Below are positions 12,150 through 25,500 of a stretch of 64,000 nucleotides of DNA, in pieces. A model generated the notes under the pieces. That model did not search any database. It worked only from the letters and a program-made list of their open reading frames with translations, and had not been told where the DNA came from. This DNA is from Cymodocea nodosa. Its lineage: Eukaryota; Streptophyta; Magnoliopsida; Alismatales; Cymodoceaceae. The stretch covers positions 2,542,001-2,606,000 of the forward strand of contig JAZBRI010000009.1 in NCBI GenBank assembly GCA_036874045.1, read 5' to 3'. The translations under genes and the position numbers were made by a program. Position 1 is the first letter of the stretch, and each line of letters starts with the position of its first letter.

Positions 12150-12530
12150 AAATTTTAGTTCTTGACCTTACCAAAAAATTTCTTTTTTCTTTTTTTAGTG
12201 CTTAAGTGTTATACATTGTGGTAGGTGGTGTGAACATCTGTCTCTTCATTTATATAATATTGGTTCAATTCAATCTACTTTCCTTTGGTCCAATCATTTC
12301 TTTTAATTTAGGGTCTGTTAGTGCATGACGGAAAATTCTGATGGAAAGGAAAAGGAAAATTCTGACGGAAAGGAAATGGAAAATTTGTAACGGAAAGGAA
12401 AAGGAAAATTCTGAGAGGGGTTTAGTGTAGGACGGAAAATTTTGATGGAAATTCTGACAAAAGTTTATTACAACTAATATTCGAAAAATACAAATACATC
12501 TTAATTGAAATATTACAATACGAAATAATA

Positions 12531-13931
12531 TCATCCATTTCTTTCATCCCACATTGCCATCATCATATCTTCTCGCATCTTATCTACCATTTCTTTTCTT
12601 TGTTCTTGAGTCATTCGAACCTAGGCATTGCTTTCTATATGTATCTATCCCATTGGTTGTATGTCATCAATAATATTTAACTCTTCCAACTCATCTAGCA
12701 GATCCTCAAGTAAATCTTCCTTATCAGTCTTACGAATAAAATTATGAAGCAAAAAACATGCGATGACAATCTTTACTTGTGTTTCATATGGATATGGCAT
12801 TTGACCACGTAATATTGAGAATCGATGTTTCACAACTCCAAATGTACGCTCAATGATTGTTCTCAATTGTGAATGTCTGTAGTTGAAATTTTCTACAGCA
12901 TTACGAGGAACTCTATCATTAACATAATCAGATAGATGGTATCTTACACCTCGATATGGACAAATATATTCTAGTCGATTTGGATATCCAGCATCAACTA
13001 AGTAAAACGTACCTGTATAAAAAAAATATTAGTATGGTGATGTCTTCATAACTTGTAGAAGTGGAAAACACATTTACCTGGTGGAACTTGAAAACCATTA
13101 GGTCTAGTAACTGCATCTTGGAGAATACGAGCATCAGCAGCTGATCCTTCCCAACCAGCTAAAATATATGTAAATTCCATATCAAAATTACATGCTGCCA
13201 TTACATTTTGAGATAATTCACCTTTCCTATTCCTAAATCTTGCTGTTTCTTGTCCATAAATAGTTGCTTTGATATATGTACCATCAATAGCTCCAATACA
13301 ATCCTATAAACATGCATTTTTATTTTGATATTGACTAAAATAACATTAAAGATAAGGAAACACCAAAGGTGTGGAAATGTACCTTAAAATATGGGTACAC
13401 ATTTGAGTCTTGACGAATTCGACTTGGTGTTTTAGATGAAGGTCTTGCTAGAAGAACATGATTTAGTTGTAATACAGCATTCAAGACTTCATTAAAGTAT
13501 TTACTAACTGTCCAACTTGATTGACTAAATCGTTCTGTAGTTACTCCATACCTTTGATTTTGCCCAACTATCACAAGGAACATGGCAAACTTCTCTTCTA
13601 CACTGATATTATTGGTATCTTTCAGGACTTCTTCACTCCTCATTAATTCACAAAAACCCTTGAAAACACTTTGACTCATTCTATAAATCTTTCAACAATT
13701 GTAAACTTGATGTGGTAAAGAAGGATCTAGTAATCTTCTTATATAATCTACACCTTCTTTACTATAAATACGACTTGTACTTGAAAACAAAGTTGAGGTA
13801 CTTGCAATCCCTGCTAAAATATTCCAAAAAGCAAGTAAACGTCTTCGCCTTCTTCTAGCATGTTCTTCCTCTTCTTCAAATAACATCAATGTGTTATTTA
13901 CTAGTTCGTCAAAATCCTCTTCAAAATTCAT
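12531..13931 (-). pseudogene. Harbinger DDE transposase (DDE_Tnp_4 type), inactivated
   Basis: There are three exons: 13383-13931, 13078-13303 and 12531-13012, all with GT...AG introns and collinear with the transposase at 40.0-41.5 kb (exon 2 is 226 bp in both). Exon 1 starts MNFEEDFDELV and contains IRRLLDPSLPHQVYNC and SVEEKFAMFLVIVGQNQRYG. Exon 2 carries CIGAIDGTYIKA with the first catalytic aspartate. Exon 3 has FYLVDAGYPN (second aspartate) and RTIIERTFGVVKHRF (glutamate). In-frame stops occur once in exon 1 (a TGA in place of the CGA of the sister gene) and twice near the C-terminus (after DDIQPMG and after IESNA). The catalytic triad itself is preserved, so decay is moderate. Confidence 0.88.
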
Positions 13932-14136
13932 CGTCACCTACAAAATTTCATGTCCAAACATATTACAAGGTTGTAATACAAATAAACATATTACATGAAA
14001 TCATTCCACAATTAATAGAACATAACAAAATATGATAAACAAACATCAATAATAATATCATTCCACATTTCCTTGTCCAAACAAAAAGTAGTTACATCAT
14101 ACATCTAATACAAAAAAAAAAACATGTAAATCATCT

Positions 14137-15210
14137 TTAGTCTTCCATCTTTTCTAAGTGAAACTTCAACCATCCTTGTCGCATTTCTTTTGGAATTGAT
14201 AGAAATATTTTACTGATTTCTTGCGTTTGGAATAATTGAGTAGCTTTATATCGATCAGTCATAGATAGATCTTCAATCTCAAATATTGAAGCAATAGCTT
14301 CATCTAAAAAAGACTTAGACTTCTTTTGCCATGCAAACATTTCCTTCTTCCATGCAAACATTTCCTTCTTACATACAAACATCTCCTTTTGTATGTGAAC
14401 CATCTCTCTCATTTGTTCATTACGTACCTCACCATTAACAGTATCTTATTCACACAAAGTAAGAAAAGCTTGTGACGTATCTTTCAAACTTTCTGCTATC
14501 ATTTGTTGAGATTCTGCATGAGGGTGTGCTTGCTTCCCCTTTTTCCTCTGCTCCAATGGAACATGTGCACTTCCTCCTGAACTAGGAGGTATGTCAGAAT
14601 CGAGGTTCATTCTATCTTGTGTAATGTCTGGAGTAAATGTATTTGGAACTTGAGTGTTTGGTACAATGTCTACTTCTTCTGCCCGTCTAGACATATTTCC
14701 ACTAGCCATAGTACCTTCAAAAATGAGTTGTAATTGTTCATAAATCAAACATGATTTTCCCTTGCAGCTTTCACACTCTGGATGTGCCTACATAAATTAC
14801 AATATATATTAAGAAAAATTCAATACAATTGGGATAATCTTAAAGTATGTAAATAAAAATCTTACCTTAATAAACTCATTCCATATCTCTTCATCTATGT
14901 CAGTATACCATTATATGAAATTCCATCACCATCCACTCTGATTTGCAATTTTTGAGTAATTACAATAAATTTGTCTCCATGTCTTTAAGCGACTTTCCAC
15001 ATTCTTCTTTGTAATACATGCATTCCTTCTATTATTGTATTTTTCAACTACTTCATCCCAAGTGCTCCCTTTTATCTTTCCATCTTGGGTTTTTTTGTTT
15101 CCCTCATTTAATACTTCTGACAAAATATCTAAAAAGAATGCATCTGCATCAGCATTCCAAGTCATATAAGTTCGTCCTCCATTACCTCATCTTCTATTAG
15201 GAGTATTCAT
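14137..15210 (-). pseudogene. Harbinger Myb/SANT-like DNA-binding protein, inactivated
   Basis: Exon 1 (14866-15210) is 345 bp, the same length as in the 38.7-kb sister. It carries the trihelix-like Myb_DNA-bind_3 region TWNADADAFFLDILSEVLNE, with KNVESRLKTWRQIY. Exon 2 (14137-14787) begins AHPECESCKGK, then YEQLQLIFEGTM, a basic KKGKQAHPHAESQ stretch, and a short heptad repeat (KEMFAWKKEMFAW). Stops interrupt exon 1 (near residue 8 and twice after QSGW) and exon 2 (after AFLTLCE). In Harbinger elements this protein binds the transposon ends and helps import the transposase into the nucleus. Confidence 0.82.
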
Positions 15211-16060
15211 TTACTACATAAGATCAAATATTAATTAACTGCTCCGACATAAGATTATGAGATTTACAAAAACATAATATATTTTGTCAATCTACTCAAT
15301 AATTGAAAATGAAAGCAAACCAATAAATATATATTAATATTAAATGGTTAATGAATTAAATAACTTATGCCAAACAATAAATGCAAAACAATATCCTATG
15401 CCAAACAGAATTATCTTACGAATCACATCAATAAATGGTACATGGGGGGGTAATATCCTAATATTACTTGCATCTATATTTCTATTTCATCTACATGAGG
15501 GGGTAATATCCTAATATTATTATTTTAGTTTCAAAATTACTTGCATCTATATTTCTATTTCAAACTAAATTTAATCAGTTTTCAACAATAATAGGTATCA
15601 ATGGTACTAAACCACTACTCCCTTAGAACTAGATTATTGGTTTTTGTTTCTTGCAATAATAGTTTTCAACAAAACATATCTATATGGATGACGGAATAGT
15701 ATTGATCAAAACTAATTAAAAACATATCTAAAAACTGATCAAAACAATAAACAAATGGTATTACTATTATGCCACAATAGTATTGATCAAAACATATCTC
15801 AATTTAGGACTAAACCCTTATTATTAGATGAGAAGTAATATTTCTAATAACTCTAACAAGAACCATTACGAGTCCCCAATGAAGTTGCACGAATATCAAC
15901 TGATATTCTGATAATCACACATCCTTCGGTTGTTGTATTTCAGAAAAATAATCATTGTATTTTGAGAGTAATCTTAGTTCATACAATAACCTTAGTTCAC
16001 TGACAATGCAATGTTACTACATTATTCACATTCATACATATCATACATAATACTGGAAAG

Positions 16061-16660
16061 ATGCCATCATTGCGATACCTTTATTACGCGCAGGCGACAA
16101 AGGTGATTGGGGGGCGATGCAGACCAGAAGATAGGGGGCCGGTGCGAAGACTCGGCGAGACCGTTCGTCGAAGGGCAAGGCATGGAGAGGAGCAGAGACC
16201 ATTCGTGGGAGTTAGCGTGGAGAGGAGCCCAGGTTGTTCGTTGGGTGTCGACGCTGGCATGAGGCGGAGAGTTTCAAGGGTCGCGGGAACAAATTTGCGA
16301 GGGTGTAGAAGAAATAGTAAACTTAAGTCAACTGCGAGCTGCGGAGTTAATGGCTGCGAGCTGTCGCGACAGATGCGATGGCTGCGAGCTTCGGATGCGA
16401 GCAGCGGCAGCGACCGTGAGCGACGACTGTGACCGTTGAGAGCGTGAGCGACGACTACGAGCGTGATCTTCGGTTGCGACAGCTACGAGCGTCAGTGACG
16501 CCAGCGAGCGTGAGCGGCGTGAGCGATGGCTACGAGCAACGCCACTATCGGCGTAGGCACAAGAAGGAGAGAAGCTTTGACGGCGAATCCTTCGCAAGCG
16601 AACGTCGCGAAGTCTCAGTCGAGGGTTTCGCGAGAGAAATTTTCTGAATGGGGGCGATGG
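16061..16660 (-). repeat. CpG-rich degenerate repeat tract upstream of the Harbinger Myb gene
   Basis: An abrupt GC-rich island in AT-rich DNA. From about 16,320 to 16,545 it repeats variants of GCGAGC, GAGCGTGAGCGACGAC and GGCTGCGAGC. The open frames in both strands (R/S-rich) are composition artefacts. It lies between the right end of the element and its first gene, so it probably includes the promoter and 5' UTR. Confidence 0.65.
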
Positions 16661-17761
16661 GAAAGGATTTGACGGTAAAGGAAATTTTCAGATTTTATAC
16701 AACAGTAAAATCTGACTTTCCTTTCCGTCAAGTGTAATACACACTAACAGCATTCTAACGGAATTCAATAATTTTTCTTTCTATTAGTTGAATTTCGTCA
16801 AGCCCTAACCCCTCCTTAGTTTGAAAAAGTGATATATATTTTATGATTATTAAAATATATAATGTTAAATTAATTTATTTTTAATTTCAAATATGTATTA
16901 TAAGTAAATTAAGAAAAAATTTCAGCAACTATATAATTTTTCTAACTTTACATTAGTGGCACAAACACATTTAAATTTTACTTTTCGACTTTTTGATTTC
17001 TAACTTTCTAATTCTTAACTTTTCTGATTTTCTATTTCCTTATTTTTTTGTCTTTCTAGGTGGCACAAACAAGCCATAGACAATATCAGAAATTAGTGGG
17101 AAAACTTATTTACCTCACTATAACAAGGCTTGATATTGCATTTTTTGTTAGGTTGTTAAGTCAATTTATGCAAAAACCAAGGATGGTACATTGGCAAGCT
17201 AACCTAGGAGTGCTTGCTTATATCAAGAATTGCCCAAGGAAAGGGTCAATTTACTTAAATCACCAGCACCTCAATGTTGTAGCCTATTCAAACGTTAGCT
17301 ATGTAAGAAATAAGGTAGATAGAAAATCTATAGATCGGTACTACACTTTCCTTGAAGGAAATCTTGTGGCATGGAGAAGTAAGTAGCAAAATATAGTTTC
17401 TACTTCAAGTGTTGAGTCAAAATATCATGGGATGTCAAATATAGTTGAGGAGGTTGTATGGATCAAGAATCTATTAACTAAGTTGGGCATCACTACTTCT
17501 ATTCATATTCTCATGCATCGTAACAATCAAACAACAATATATATTGCCAACAATGAAGTCTTCTATGAGAGAACATAACACATTGAAGTGGATTGTCATT
17601 ACATTCGTCAATTTATGCTTAATGACACTATTGTACTAGATATACTAAGTTAGCTCAACAATTGGTAGATATATTTACTAAAGTTTTGCTTGTTAAATCT
17701 TTTAGCATTTTTTGTAACAAGCTTGGATTATACAATTTGTATTCTCTAATTTGAAGGAGAG

Positions 17762-17890
17762 TGTTAAACCATATTATATTATTGGATATGTGGGTAATTG
17801 GATCTGTTAGGATCCATATATGCAATATTGTATAAATACTCTCAAGATGAATGAATAAGGCAAGCTTTTTCTCTCCCAAACCAAGTGCCA
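17762..17890 (+). repeat. 3' LTR of the 7.3-17.9 kb Copia element
   Basis: Starts TGTTAAACCATATTA directly after a purine-rich tract and ends CCAAGTGCCA. It matches the 5' LTR with scattered substitutions and one small indel. Confidence 0.85.
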
Positions 17891-19508
17891 ACTCTTTCAA
17901 ATGAAGGTATTTAATATGTTAAATAAAAACATTTAGAAATAAATAGTATTTTAAAAATGAATCAAAAACAAACAAAAAAAGCAAATAAAATGCATAAGAA
18001 GATTATAACATTTGTGGGATAGGACGTAATTGTTGAAACATTTCAAATAGATTATTTGAAGGTATCATGAACTTGTATTTTTACTTTAATTTTTGTAATG
18101 ATTTATGTTATTTTATGAATATTTATTGTATTGAGAATTTCTTCTAATATTATACAATTGTTATTTATGTTATTATTAAGAATTCTAATATTATAGAGTT
18201 TATGTTATAAATCTATACAGTTGTTAAAATTATATAATTTTCTAACATTTCATTTTTTACCTTTCTGCTAAACACAAATTTAAATCTATCATTCCTAACT
18301 TTCTAAAACATGCACAAATAACCTCTTCTTTCTTTAACTTTTAAGTTTTTCATTTTCAACTATTTTAAACTTTTTATTTTTTTCAATTTCTTAACTTTCC
18401 ATTGTGCACAAATAGATATTTATTTTCCTCCACTTTTCCAATCCTGCCCTAGGTTGCCACTAATAAGTTCCAAGTCAAATAACCTGAATTAAGGTGGATC
18501 ATATTGGCCGATGCTTAGCCTAAGTGGATTCATGTCCAATGAAAGGATTTTTATTGTCTGAAATGCAATGTACAACCCTTAGATTTTGAACGCATTTTAT
18601 AACCTTAGATTTTCCTTTTCATCCCACAATTCATGTATGGATGTTATACCAACAGATCACTAAATTAAGAAGAAAATATATTTTGCTCTAAGGTGGATGA
18701 TGACATGTTATCATCCAATCCTACCTTCATGAGTCCGTTTCTTCGCGCAAATAAACACACCATTAGACATACTCGGTGTTTAATTATCCAGTCCAATAAT
18801 AGAAAAAGTAATCAAGAAGACATCATATTTTGGATTTTCAATTATTTTTTTTCCTTTTATCCGATGGACCTGATGAAACAATTAAAAGAGGGTGAATCTC
18901 CAAAAGCATGGTGCTGTTAGGATTTTATCTGGTGACTTCGATCCTGCAGGGAGTTCTCTGTCTTGGGTCTCTTCACTAATTTACGACAAAAATTGGGAGA
19001 AAAGTAAATGAGTTGTCCACATGGCCGAATTGCATTTTTTATTTTGATTTGTCAAAAAATCTAAAATTATGGCGACTCCGCAAACCAGGTATGATCGGCC
19101 CGAGAAAGGCACAGGACAGGAGAGGGAAACCCAATACAATTATTGATTCATTTACGAAAACCACAAGCGAAAATTCCCAACATCCACAACTGTAAAATGC
19201 AAATATACTGACGACAAAAAATTTCTAACCATTTGACGATGACGATAGGGGGAACAGATTAGATATATTGCTCCTGACCTTTTTCTGACGACTGCAGATA
19301 CCAATCAATTGCCAGTGATTTCCCACTCTTACAAGCAGTATTATTTAGCGAAAGAAGATCGCTACAATGTCTACATGAGTTCTGATAGTTCGGGGCACAT
19401 GTACACCCTGTTTGTTGGCAGAAGGAACTTGTCACAAGGCCTTGGTTGTCAAAACTCTTATACCTTGACAAAGCGCAGAAGCTCCCTATCCAAAATTCAA
19501 TTCTTCCT
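17891..19508. other. Intergenic and 3' flank of the telomere-binding gene; Harbinger-end-like debris
   Basis: 18,238-18,430 repeats AACTTTCT, GCACAAAT and TCTTAACTTTCC phrases, like the right-end region of the two GGGGG-TTTGTG Harbinger elements (compare 43,480-43,620), so it is probably a decayed terminal fragment. The rest, to 19508, shows no gene; its last part should contain the 3' UTR of the neighbouring minus-strand gene. Confidence 0.45.
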
Positions 19509-22500
19509 TTAAGCCATAAGCACGATTTCACCTTTCGAACCTGAGTGCAAAAGAAAACCCAACACAAATCAAAACAGCAAAAATCACCAAAGACAACAAG
19601 CAGAGCTGGTGCCAAGCAGGAGGAGAAGGTTTCGGCCTGCCGTTACATTGTTCATAGATATCCTTTGCCAGCTGAAGCATTGCTTCACTTTCCTCTGCCA
19701 TCTTCGAAACCCTCTCAACCTCCTTCATTGCCTCGGATGCCAGGAACGACTTCACCTCTGCTTCAGAGACTTTGTAAACAGCTGCTGCAACGGCTTCTTC
19801 AGCTGTTTCCATTGGAGTAGCTAAACTGGAGTGCTGTGTTGGCCGACTTCGGTGGGCAATGTCCTTTGGTTTTAGTGTTGGAGTTTTTGTGGCGAAAGAA
19901 GCATCTTTAAGCTTATAACCCTTTTGAACCTGAACATGAGAATTTTGGTCATCACAAAAGAAACTTTATTTTCAGTAGAGTGAAAAACGTAAAAAAAAGA
20001 AGACATTTTTATTGCAAGTCAGTTGCATGCAAAAAGAATTCAAGGGAATACAGATTACTAGTCCTTAACTGTAGAATAAAAACTAAGGGCCTGCTTGTTT
20101 GGTAGTTTATAAACCACTAAACAATTTTTTAATAGAAATTTTCCTTTTCCGCCAAACATGTTTTGGTGTACTTCCTTCCCAGATGGGCTTCAAAACCAAT
20201 GCTAGAAAAAATATGGCAAAAAAGTTCATCCACTTGGCTTTTTCCACCGTTTGTCTGATTAAATCAAGAAAAAAAACAAAATCAACTACGCTTGCCAAAC
20301 ATGATTTTCATTTTTTAAAAACCAAATAAACTCATGTACCACATGCTACATGGTTAATTAAAAAAAAAAACATAAACCAAATTCACTAAACAAATGGCTC
20401 CTAAGATTCAATTGAGATAATGTCTAGGAAGAATAGAAATTAGCTGAAGTGTTTCTTAAAGAATAGAAATTATTGTGCTATGAAAAACTAAAATGCAAAC
20501 GAAATGGTTGCCACATGCCACCAAGTAGCAGAAATAAAAAATACCCACCTTTTCAATTTTGTTTTGAGATGCAAGTCTTCGCAATTTGGAAGTGAGAAGC
20601 CGTCGAAAATTAGGTGGCACATCATGCTTTTGCTGTAAAACACCAAGAGAGAAAGATGAATAAACATGCTAACTGTTACAGATTTAAACGTCAGAGTATC
20701 TACAAGCCTTATTCTTCAGAAACCAAACCCAGAAAGTGTAGACTGGAGAGAGGACAACAAAACATGTTATACAAGATTTTTGTTTAAATAATGAGAGGTA
20801 CATGGAAGGGAGAGAATACAAACTAGTTATATTTTTAAAATTAAAAATAATTAATTACTCTTTCTTTCTTTTTTGATCTTGGTAATGTTTCCATCTAAGC
20901 ACAAACCTAAAACCTTTAAGACTTTATAAAAGAAGAAATGACCACTTATGCTATCCATTGTTGGTTATTATTTCTTATATTTCCATTGAAAATCCAACGC
21001 TAAAACCCAAAGAGCTATAAAATCCTAATCCTTCTGTTTTTTTAATCCAATGAATACCCTTGATAAACCATGGAAATCTAAAAAAGTAAACAAAAACTGG
21101 AATTTCTGGATGTAATATTAAGAGACATTTCTAAGATACCAGAATGAAATGACAAGAATTCCTTCTACTGTATCTTTTCCTTGGATAAATATTTGTAAAA
21201 TCACCTTGACCACTAAAAGATAATAATTCTGGGAGTTCCATATGATTCTGATGCCATGACTTGTGAAAAAACCTTCAATAGCTTCCAACTATATAAAAAT
21301 ATTATCTGTTATGTTCACCTCTTGGATTTATATTTTGATGACATGATGTGATCGCAAAAGCAAAATTGAAACAATGATCTATTCTAACATTGATTACAAG
21401 GCGTAGTTACTTACTGCTATAATTCACAGAAACTTGAAATCAACTCCAAGTGATTGAGTTGGTCAACATTGTGTGATCTCAAATTTTCTATCAGGATTCA
21501 AATGTTGATGATAGCATCCTCTTATCAATTTCAAAAAAAAAAACCAGGGATTTGGACAAAAACTGTCATAATAACAATGGAAACTATAATGCCATCTAGA
21601 GTGTAGTGTATTTTAGAATCAATCCACAAACTTAAAGTTAAAAAGATGAAAAACAACATTAGATATACAGTGGACAGCATATCTTGATACAAGCACAAAA
21701 CGTTAATTAACCATACTAAAAATAACCAAATCATTGATGGAAATCACAGTATAGATTATAGATATCCCACACTTGCCTCAATATAGTTATGAATCGCCCC
21801 TATTTCTGCTCCACTTGAATCTTGCACGGCCGAAATAGCTTCAATGATCACAGATGTAGACCTGGGAGATGTAAACTGCATTACCAACCAAGAATCAAGC
21901 ACATCTAACTTATCTGGGAATGTTTCTGAATGGATGGCCAGGAACATTGGATTACCATGAAATGTAAAAGTTCTGTATATGAAAGGGGGAAGTGAAAAAA
22001 AGAAACTTGTCTTTGAAAAAAAGCCAAGGTATACCATCACATCTTATCAACAGGATCTGATTCAAAAAAATTGAACGGAATAAAGGGTAGATGATGAAAC
22101 AACACAAAACAAGTTTGCTAAGGCAACTAATGTGACAACTAAGGGCGTCAGAGCACTCAAAATAATAAATTATTCTTTCAAACCCAGTTGCATTTATTTA
22201 TTTATATCAAAATAATTAAAAAAATAATGCATTAATATACCTACTTTAAACTTAAGAAAGCATCAGTGAAGGGTCTGAATTATCTACATTCACTGGACCT
22301 ATGCGGAAAGCTCATTGAAGTTGCTGGAAAGTACACCAGAGCTGCTGAGAATCATTTCCAGAAATTGGAGCTGCTCTATGAGGGGAGACAATCTTCTCTT
22401 GCAGAAACATAGGTGAAAAACTGCTCAGCAACAAGGTAGTACGGACATTTCTCATAGAAATAGTAATTGAGAGTGAGATGAGGAAGAAAACTGTTGGGTG

Positions 22501-25500
22501 AGGTGCAATGGCCATGGGTGGTGGTCTGTCGATGAAGGTTGGATGCTGGTGAGGCAGCTTGTGGGATTGGCCTTCTCTCCTCTATGACTCATGCTCCTCC
22601 CTCCTTTATTGTCGAGGCTCATGCAGATATTGGCATCTCTCACAAATAGGTGGTCCACATTTTTGTGTTTTTTTTCTTCAGTAGACTACAGCCTAATGGC
22701 TACAGAGCAGTTGCACAACTTGGGGACATAGGATTGAGTCCCACAACTATGCCTAAGATAGGGGATTTGTTTCCCTTGCATATTGAAAGTGTAGAGAGTT
22801 GAACCTGCAACCATAGGTTAGGGGATGAACCTTTTAGCCACTTGAGATGAGCTATAGTGCTTGGTCGACCTTTTTATGTTGCTTGTAATGGATAGCCCTA
22901 GCTTCCTTTAACTAAAAAATAGGCTCTAGATTGGCTTCTTTAGAGCCTCAGCTAAAGTAGCAAGTTGATTCTCATTGAAGGAGTGGATGAGCTTCAAGGG
23001 TAAAAATCCTTGTAGAAAATGATGCATGTCACTTCCTAGTTCACATTCTCTATTTCTATCAATACAACATTATACCTCCTGATCTAACTTCTCACCTGAT
23101 GAGGGTACTCTTTCCCTTCTTCATTTGTTGCATTTCTTCTCTCAAATTTTTCATCTTTTCTCTTTAAACCACTAAAGTAACTAACAGAATCTTGCTGACA
23201 TGCTCTTGATGCCATGTTTATATAAGTTTTGGTTCTCTACCCACCTTTGGCAGATGTTGGGAGCCTAGGTTAGAGAATGGATAGGCTCCACCTTGCAATT
23301 TTTGGCTAATGGTGGACCAGCACTAGTTGTGCCTTCAGCATGTGGAATTTGTGCTCCAAGGCATGGAAGCACTCTAGGGTGTACTCATGTATAGAAGAGT
23401 AGCTCCATGGTTTTGGAGTGATCAACTTGGGAACAAGTTTGAAACAAGTAAGGAATATGGGAAAAAAAGAAAATGCTTATGCTTGTTCTTTTCCATAGAG
23501 ATACCATGTGACAACAGTTAGTAACTTAAGGTTGACTTACTTCTTGCTAAACATGCAACTTCAAAGGGTTCTCAAGTATTTCAATCTCTTAGTTGAGTGG
23601 CAAGGGTTTGATTACACTAAATGGACTTGTTGGGGCTATACCCATATTAAAGACTGTTTTGACAATTATTTAAGCAAAAAAAAGATCACTTTCATCAACT
23701 TCAAGATCTAAATTTTCAGCAAATTATTGCAGCACAAGCCTAAAATTTGGAAGCAGAATTTAGAAAAGAGGAAGTGAAATGGGTTCTCTATAATGGTAGG
23801 GTATAAGCCAATGGATGGTTTTTCAATTTTTTTTAATGCTTCTAGGGCATAATTAAAGAGAATGTTAAGTAAATCATGATTAATTTTCATATAGATAGGG
23901 AAGACATCAAATCAAGAAATTCATAAAAGTAAGAATTTTAAATACCTAGGATTTATAATTAGTAATGAAGAAATTATAAAGAATGTTATTATAAGATTAA
24001 AGTACAATAAATGAAGTAGAGAAATGCTTTTGAAGTATTATGTGATAGGAGTATACTCTTAAAATTGAAAGGAAAATTCTATTAAACTATCATTTGTTCA
24101 GCTATATTTTATGACTTAGAATGCTAAACTATAAAACATGATTATATGCAAAAGATTAGTATTGCTGAGATGTATACACTTGGATGGATAAGTTACCATA
24201 AGGGATAAACTTAAAAATGATTTGATTAAAAATAGATTAGGAGTTATACCTATTGAAGAGAAGAGAAAATCAGCTTAGCTGGTTTGATCATACCTTTATA
24301 AGACTAAAGGATGCACATATTAAGAGAGAAAAATTAATTAGTATACAAGAAACTAAAAGTAGAAAAATACCTAAAACTACTTAGTTAGAAATTATAAAAA
24401 AATATTTAAATTTATATAATATAACCAAAAATTTGACTATACATAAAAATACATGGAAAAAAATATTCATATTTGACTATACATAAAAATACATGGAAAA
24501 AAGATTCATTTAGTGAACCTGACAGAGTGAGATTATGGTTCAGAATGTTACTGTTGTTGTAGGAAAGACATTGATTGCATAGACAACAATCGTATTAGTT
24601 CTAAAAACAAGTGGATCCCCAAATATTATATAGTTCAAACCTATTAACCACCTTAATGGCATCTACAAGATTGTAGTAAAATGTTTGGCAAATAAACTCA
24701 AATTGATTCTTCATTGTCTTATTGAGAATTACCAAACTACCTTGAGACCATAAATGGCTTCTAAGTTGTACATGAATGCATTGAGGAGAAATAGAGACAA
24801 TCAAAGGGAGATCTACCATGGAAACTAGATGTTGAAGAACTTTATGATAGCATCATGGAGTTGCTTGGAACACACTATCCATTGGTGGGCAATGCGCCCC
24901 TGATTTGGTCCAGAACAGTGCCACTAGGAAGCCATTTTTTTTTCCAAAAGCAGAAATCACCCCTGCCTTTACTCTAACATAAGTGATTTTTCACTTGTCT
25001 CCAAGTCTCTCTATTCTGTTTCCATCTTGTCAACTCTTGTTATTCTTGTAAGGGAGCTTAAGATTCCAATGTAAAGAATGCATAAGCTTGGAGTAAAGAG
25101 AGTTGGACTTACTGATGTGCCACGCTAATTTCACACAGAGGACAATGACAAGCTCATTAAAGCCTCTAACCCCCAATCCTCCCTCAGAATAATGTTTGGT
25201 GATGTACTGCCAAGGGATCCAATGTCTTTTTCTTTTGTCTTGATGACTACCCCAAAGAAAACTTAGACATAATTTTTTGCAGCCTCTCGATAATGCTGTT
25301 GGGAATGTCAAAAAAGCTCATAAGATGAATGGGTATACTTAAGAGGACATCAAGACAGCCCCCTGCACTTAGGACTGTACCTTCCAACAAGCCACCTTAT
25401 CTTGAAACCTTTTTTACCAATGCTCAAAATACTGGTTTTTCATCCCTTTGAAGATGGTGCAGCCCAGATATTTGAAAGGTAGATCTCCAGGATAGAAACC

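Larger units (their letters stand above)
12311..16755 (-). mobile_element. PIF/Harbinger transposon, degenerate, with two genes on the minus strand
   Basis: The left end GGGTCTGTTAGTGCATGACGG follows TTA. The right end, read inward, is GAATGCTGTTAGTG, then a worn CTTGACGGAAAGG, and is flanked by TAA. TTA/TAA flanks are the Harbinger target preference, here imperfect. Repeated GACGGAAA motifs line both subterminal regions (12,325-12,450 and 16,655-16,735). The element encodes a Myb/SANT-like protein (14137-15210) and a DDE transposase (12531-13931), both with in-frame stops. A CpG-rich repetitive tract sits upstream of the Myb gene. Confidence 0.85.
11405..17070 (+). mobile_element. PIF/Harbinger-like element with captured H2A, nested in the Copia element
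   Basis: The Copia frame stops at GAAGACACTAAGAG (about 11404) and resumes near 17,070 just before the CAATATCAGAAATTA block. The insert begins GGGGGTTTGTGTCACC and ends GGTGGCACAAAC, an imperfect inverted pair also seen at the ends of the element at 37.2-43.6 kb. Both elements carry a stem-loop close to the left end (11468-11502 here), followed at once by TATAAAAG. This copy has no transposase of its own that I can see. Its interior holds a histone H2A fragment and a second, intact-ended Harbinger insertion (12311-16755). The right terminus is worn and no clean 3-bp target duplication was seen. Confidence 0.6.
7296..17890 (+). mobile_element. Ty1/Copia retrotransposon, short LTRs, split by nested DNA transposons (fossil)
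   Basis: Two ~128-bp LTRs (7296-7423 and 17762-17890) flank a Copia coding region in the order gag (about 8,000-8,900), protease (about 9,000), integrase (about 9,300-10,250), reverse transcriptase (about 10,620-11,400), a nested insertion, then RNase H (about 17,070-17,650). A primer-binding site TTGGTATCAAAGCC lies 2 bases after the left LTR, and a polypurine stretch TTTGAAGGAGAG precedes the right one. The coding region is broken at many points. The LTRs differ at several positions, so the insertion is old, and no clear target duplication remains. The short LTR is typical of Ale/Retrofit-like Copia lineages, but the lineage call is inference. Confidence 0.88.

Noticed and set aside
16061-16647. 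Long open frames on both strands, rich in arginine and serine
   Set aside because: They lie in a CpG-rich repetitive tract with few stop codons by composition; no domain, and frames on opposite strands overlap.
19528-19812. TRB last exon reading through to SFALRFER
   Set aside because: Splicing at 19646/19541 (GT...CAG, 106 bp) gives the family tail [10 protein letters not shown]; the read-through is a hydrophobic intron translation.
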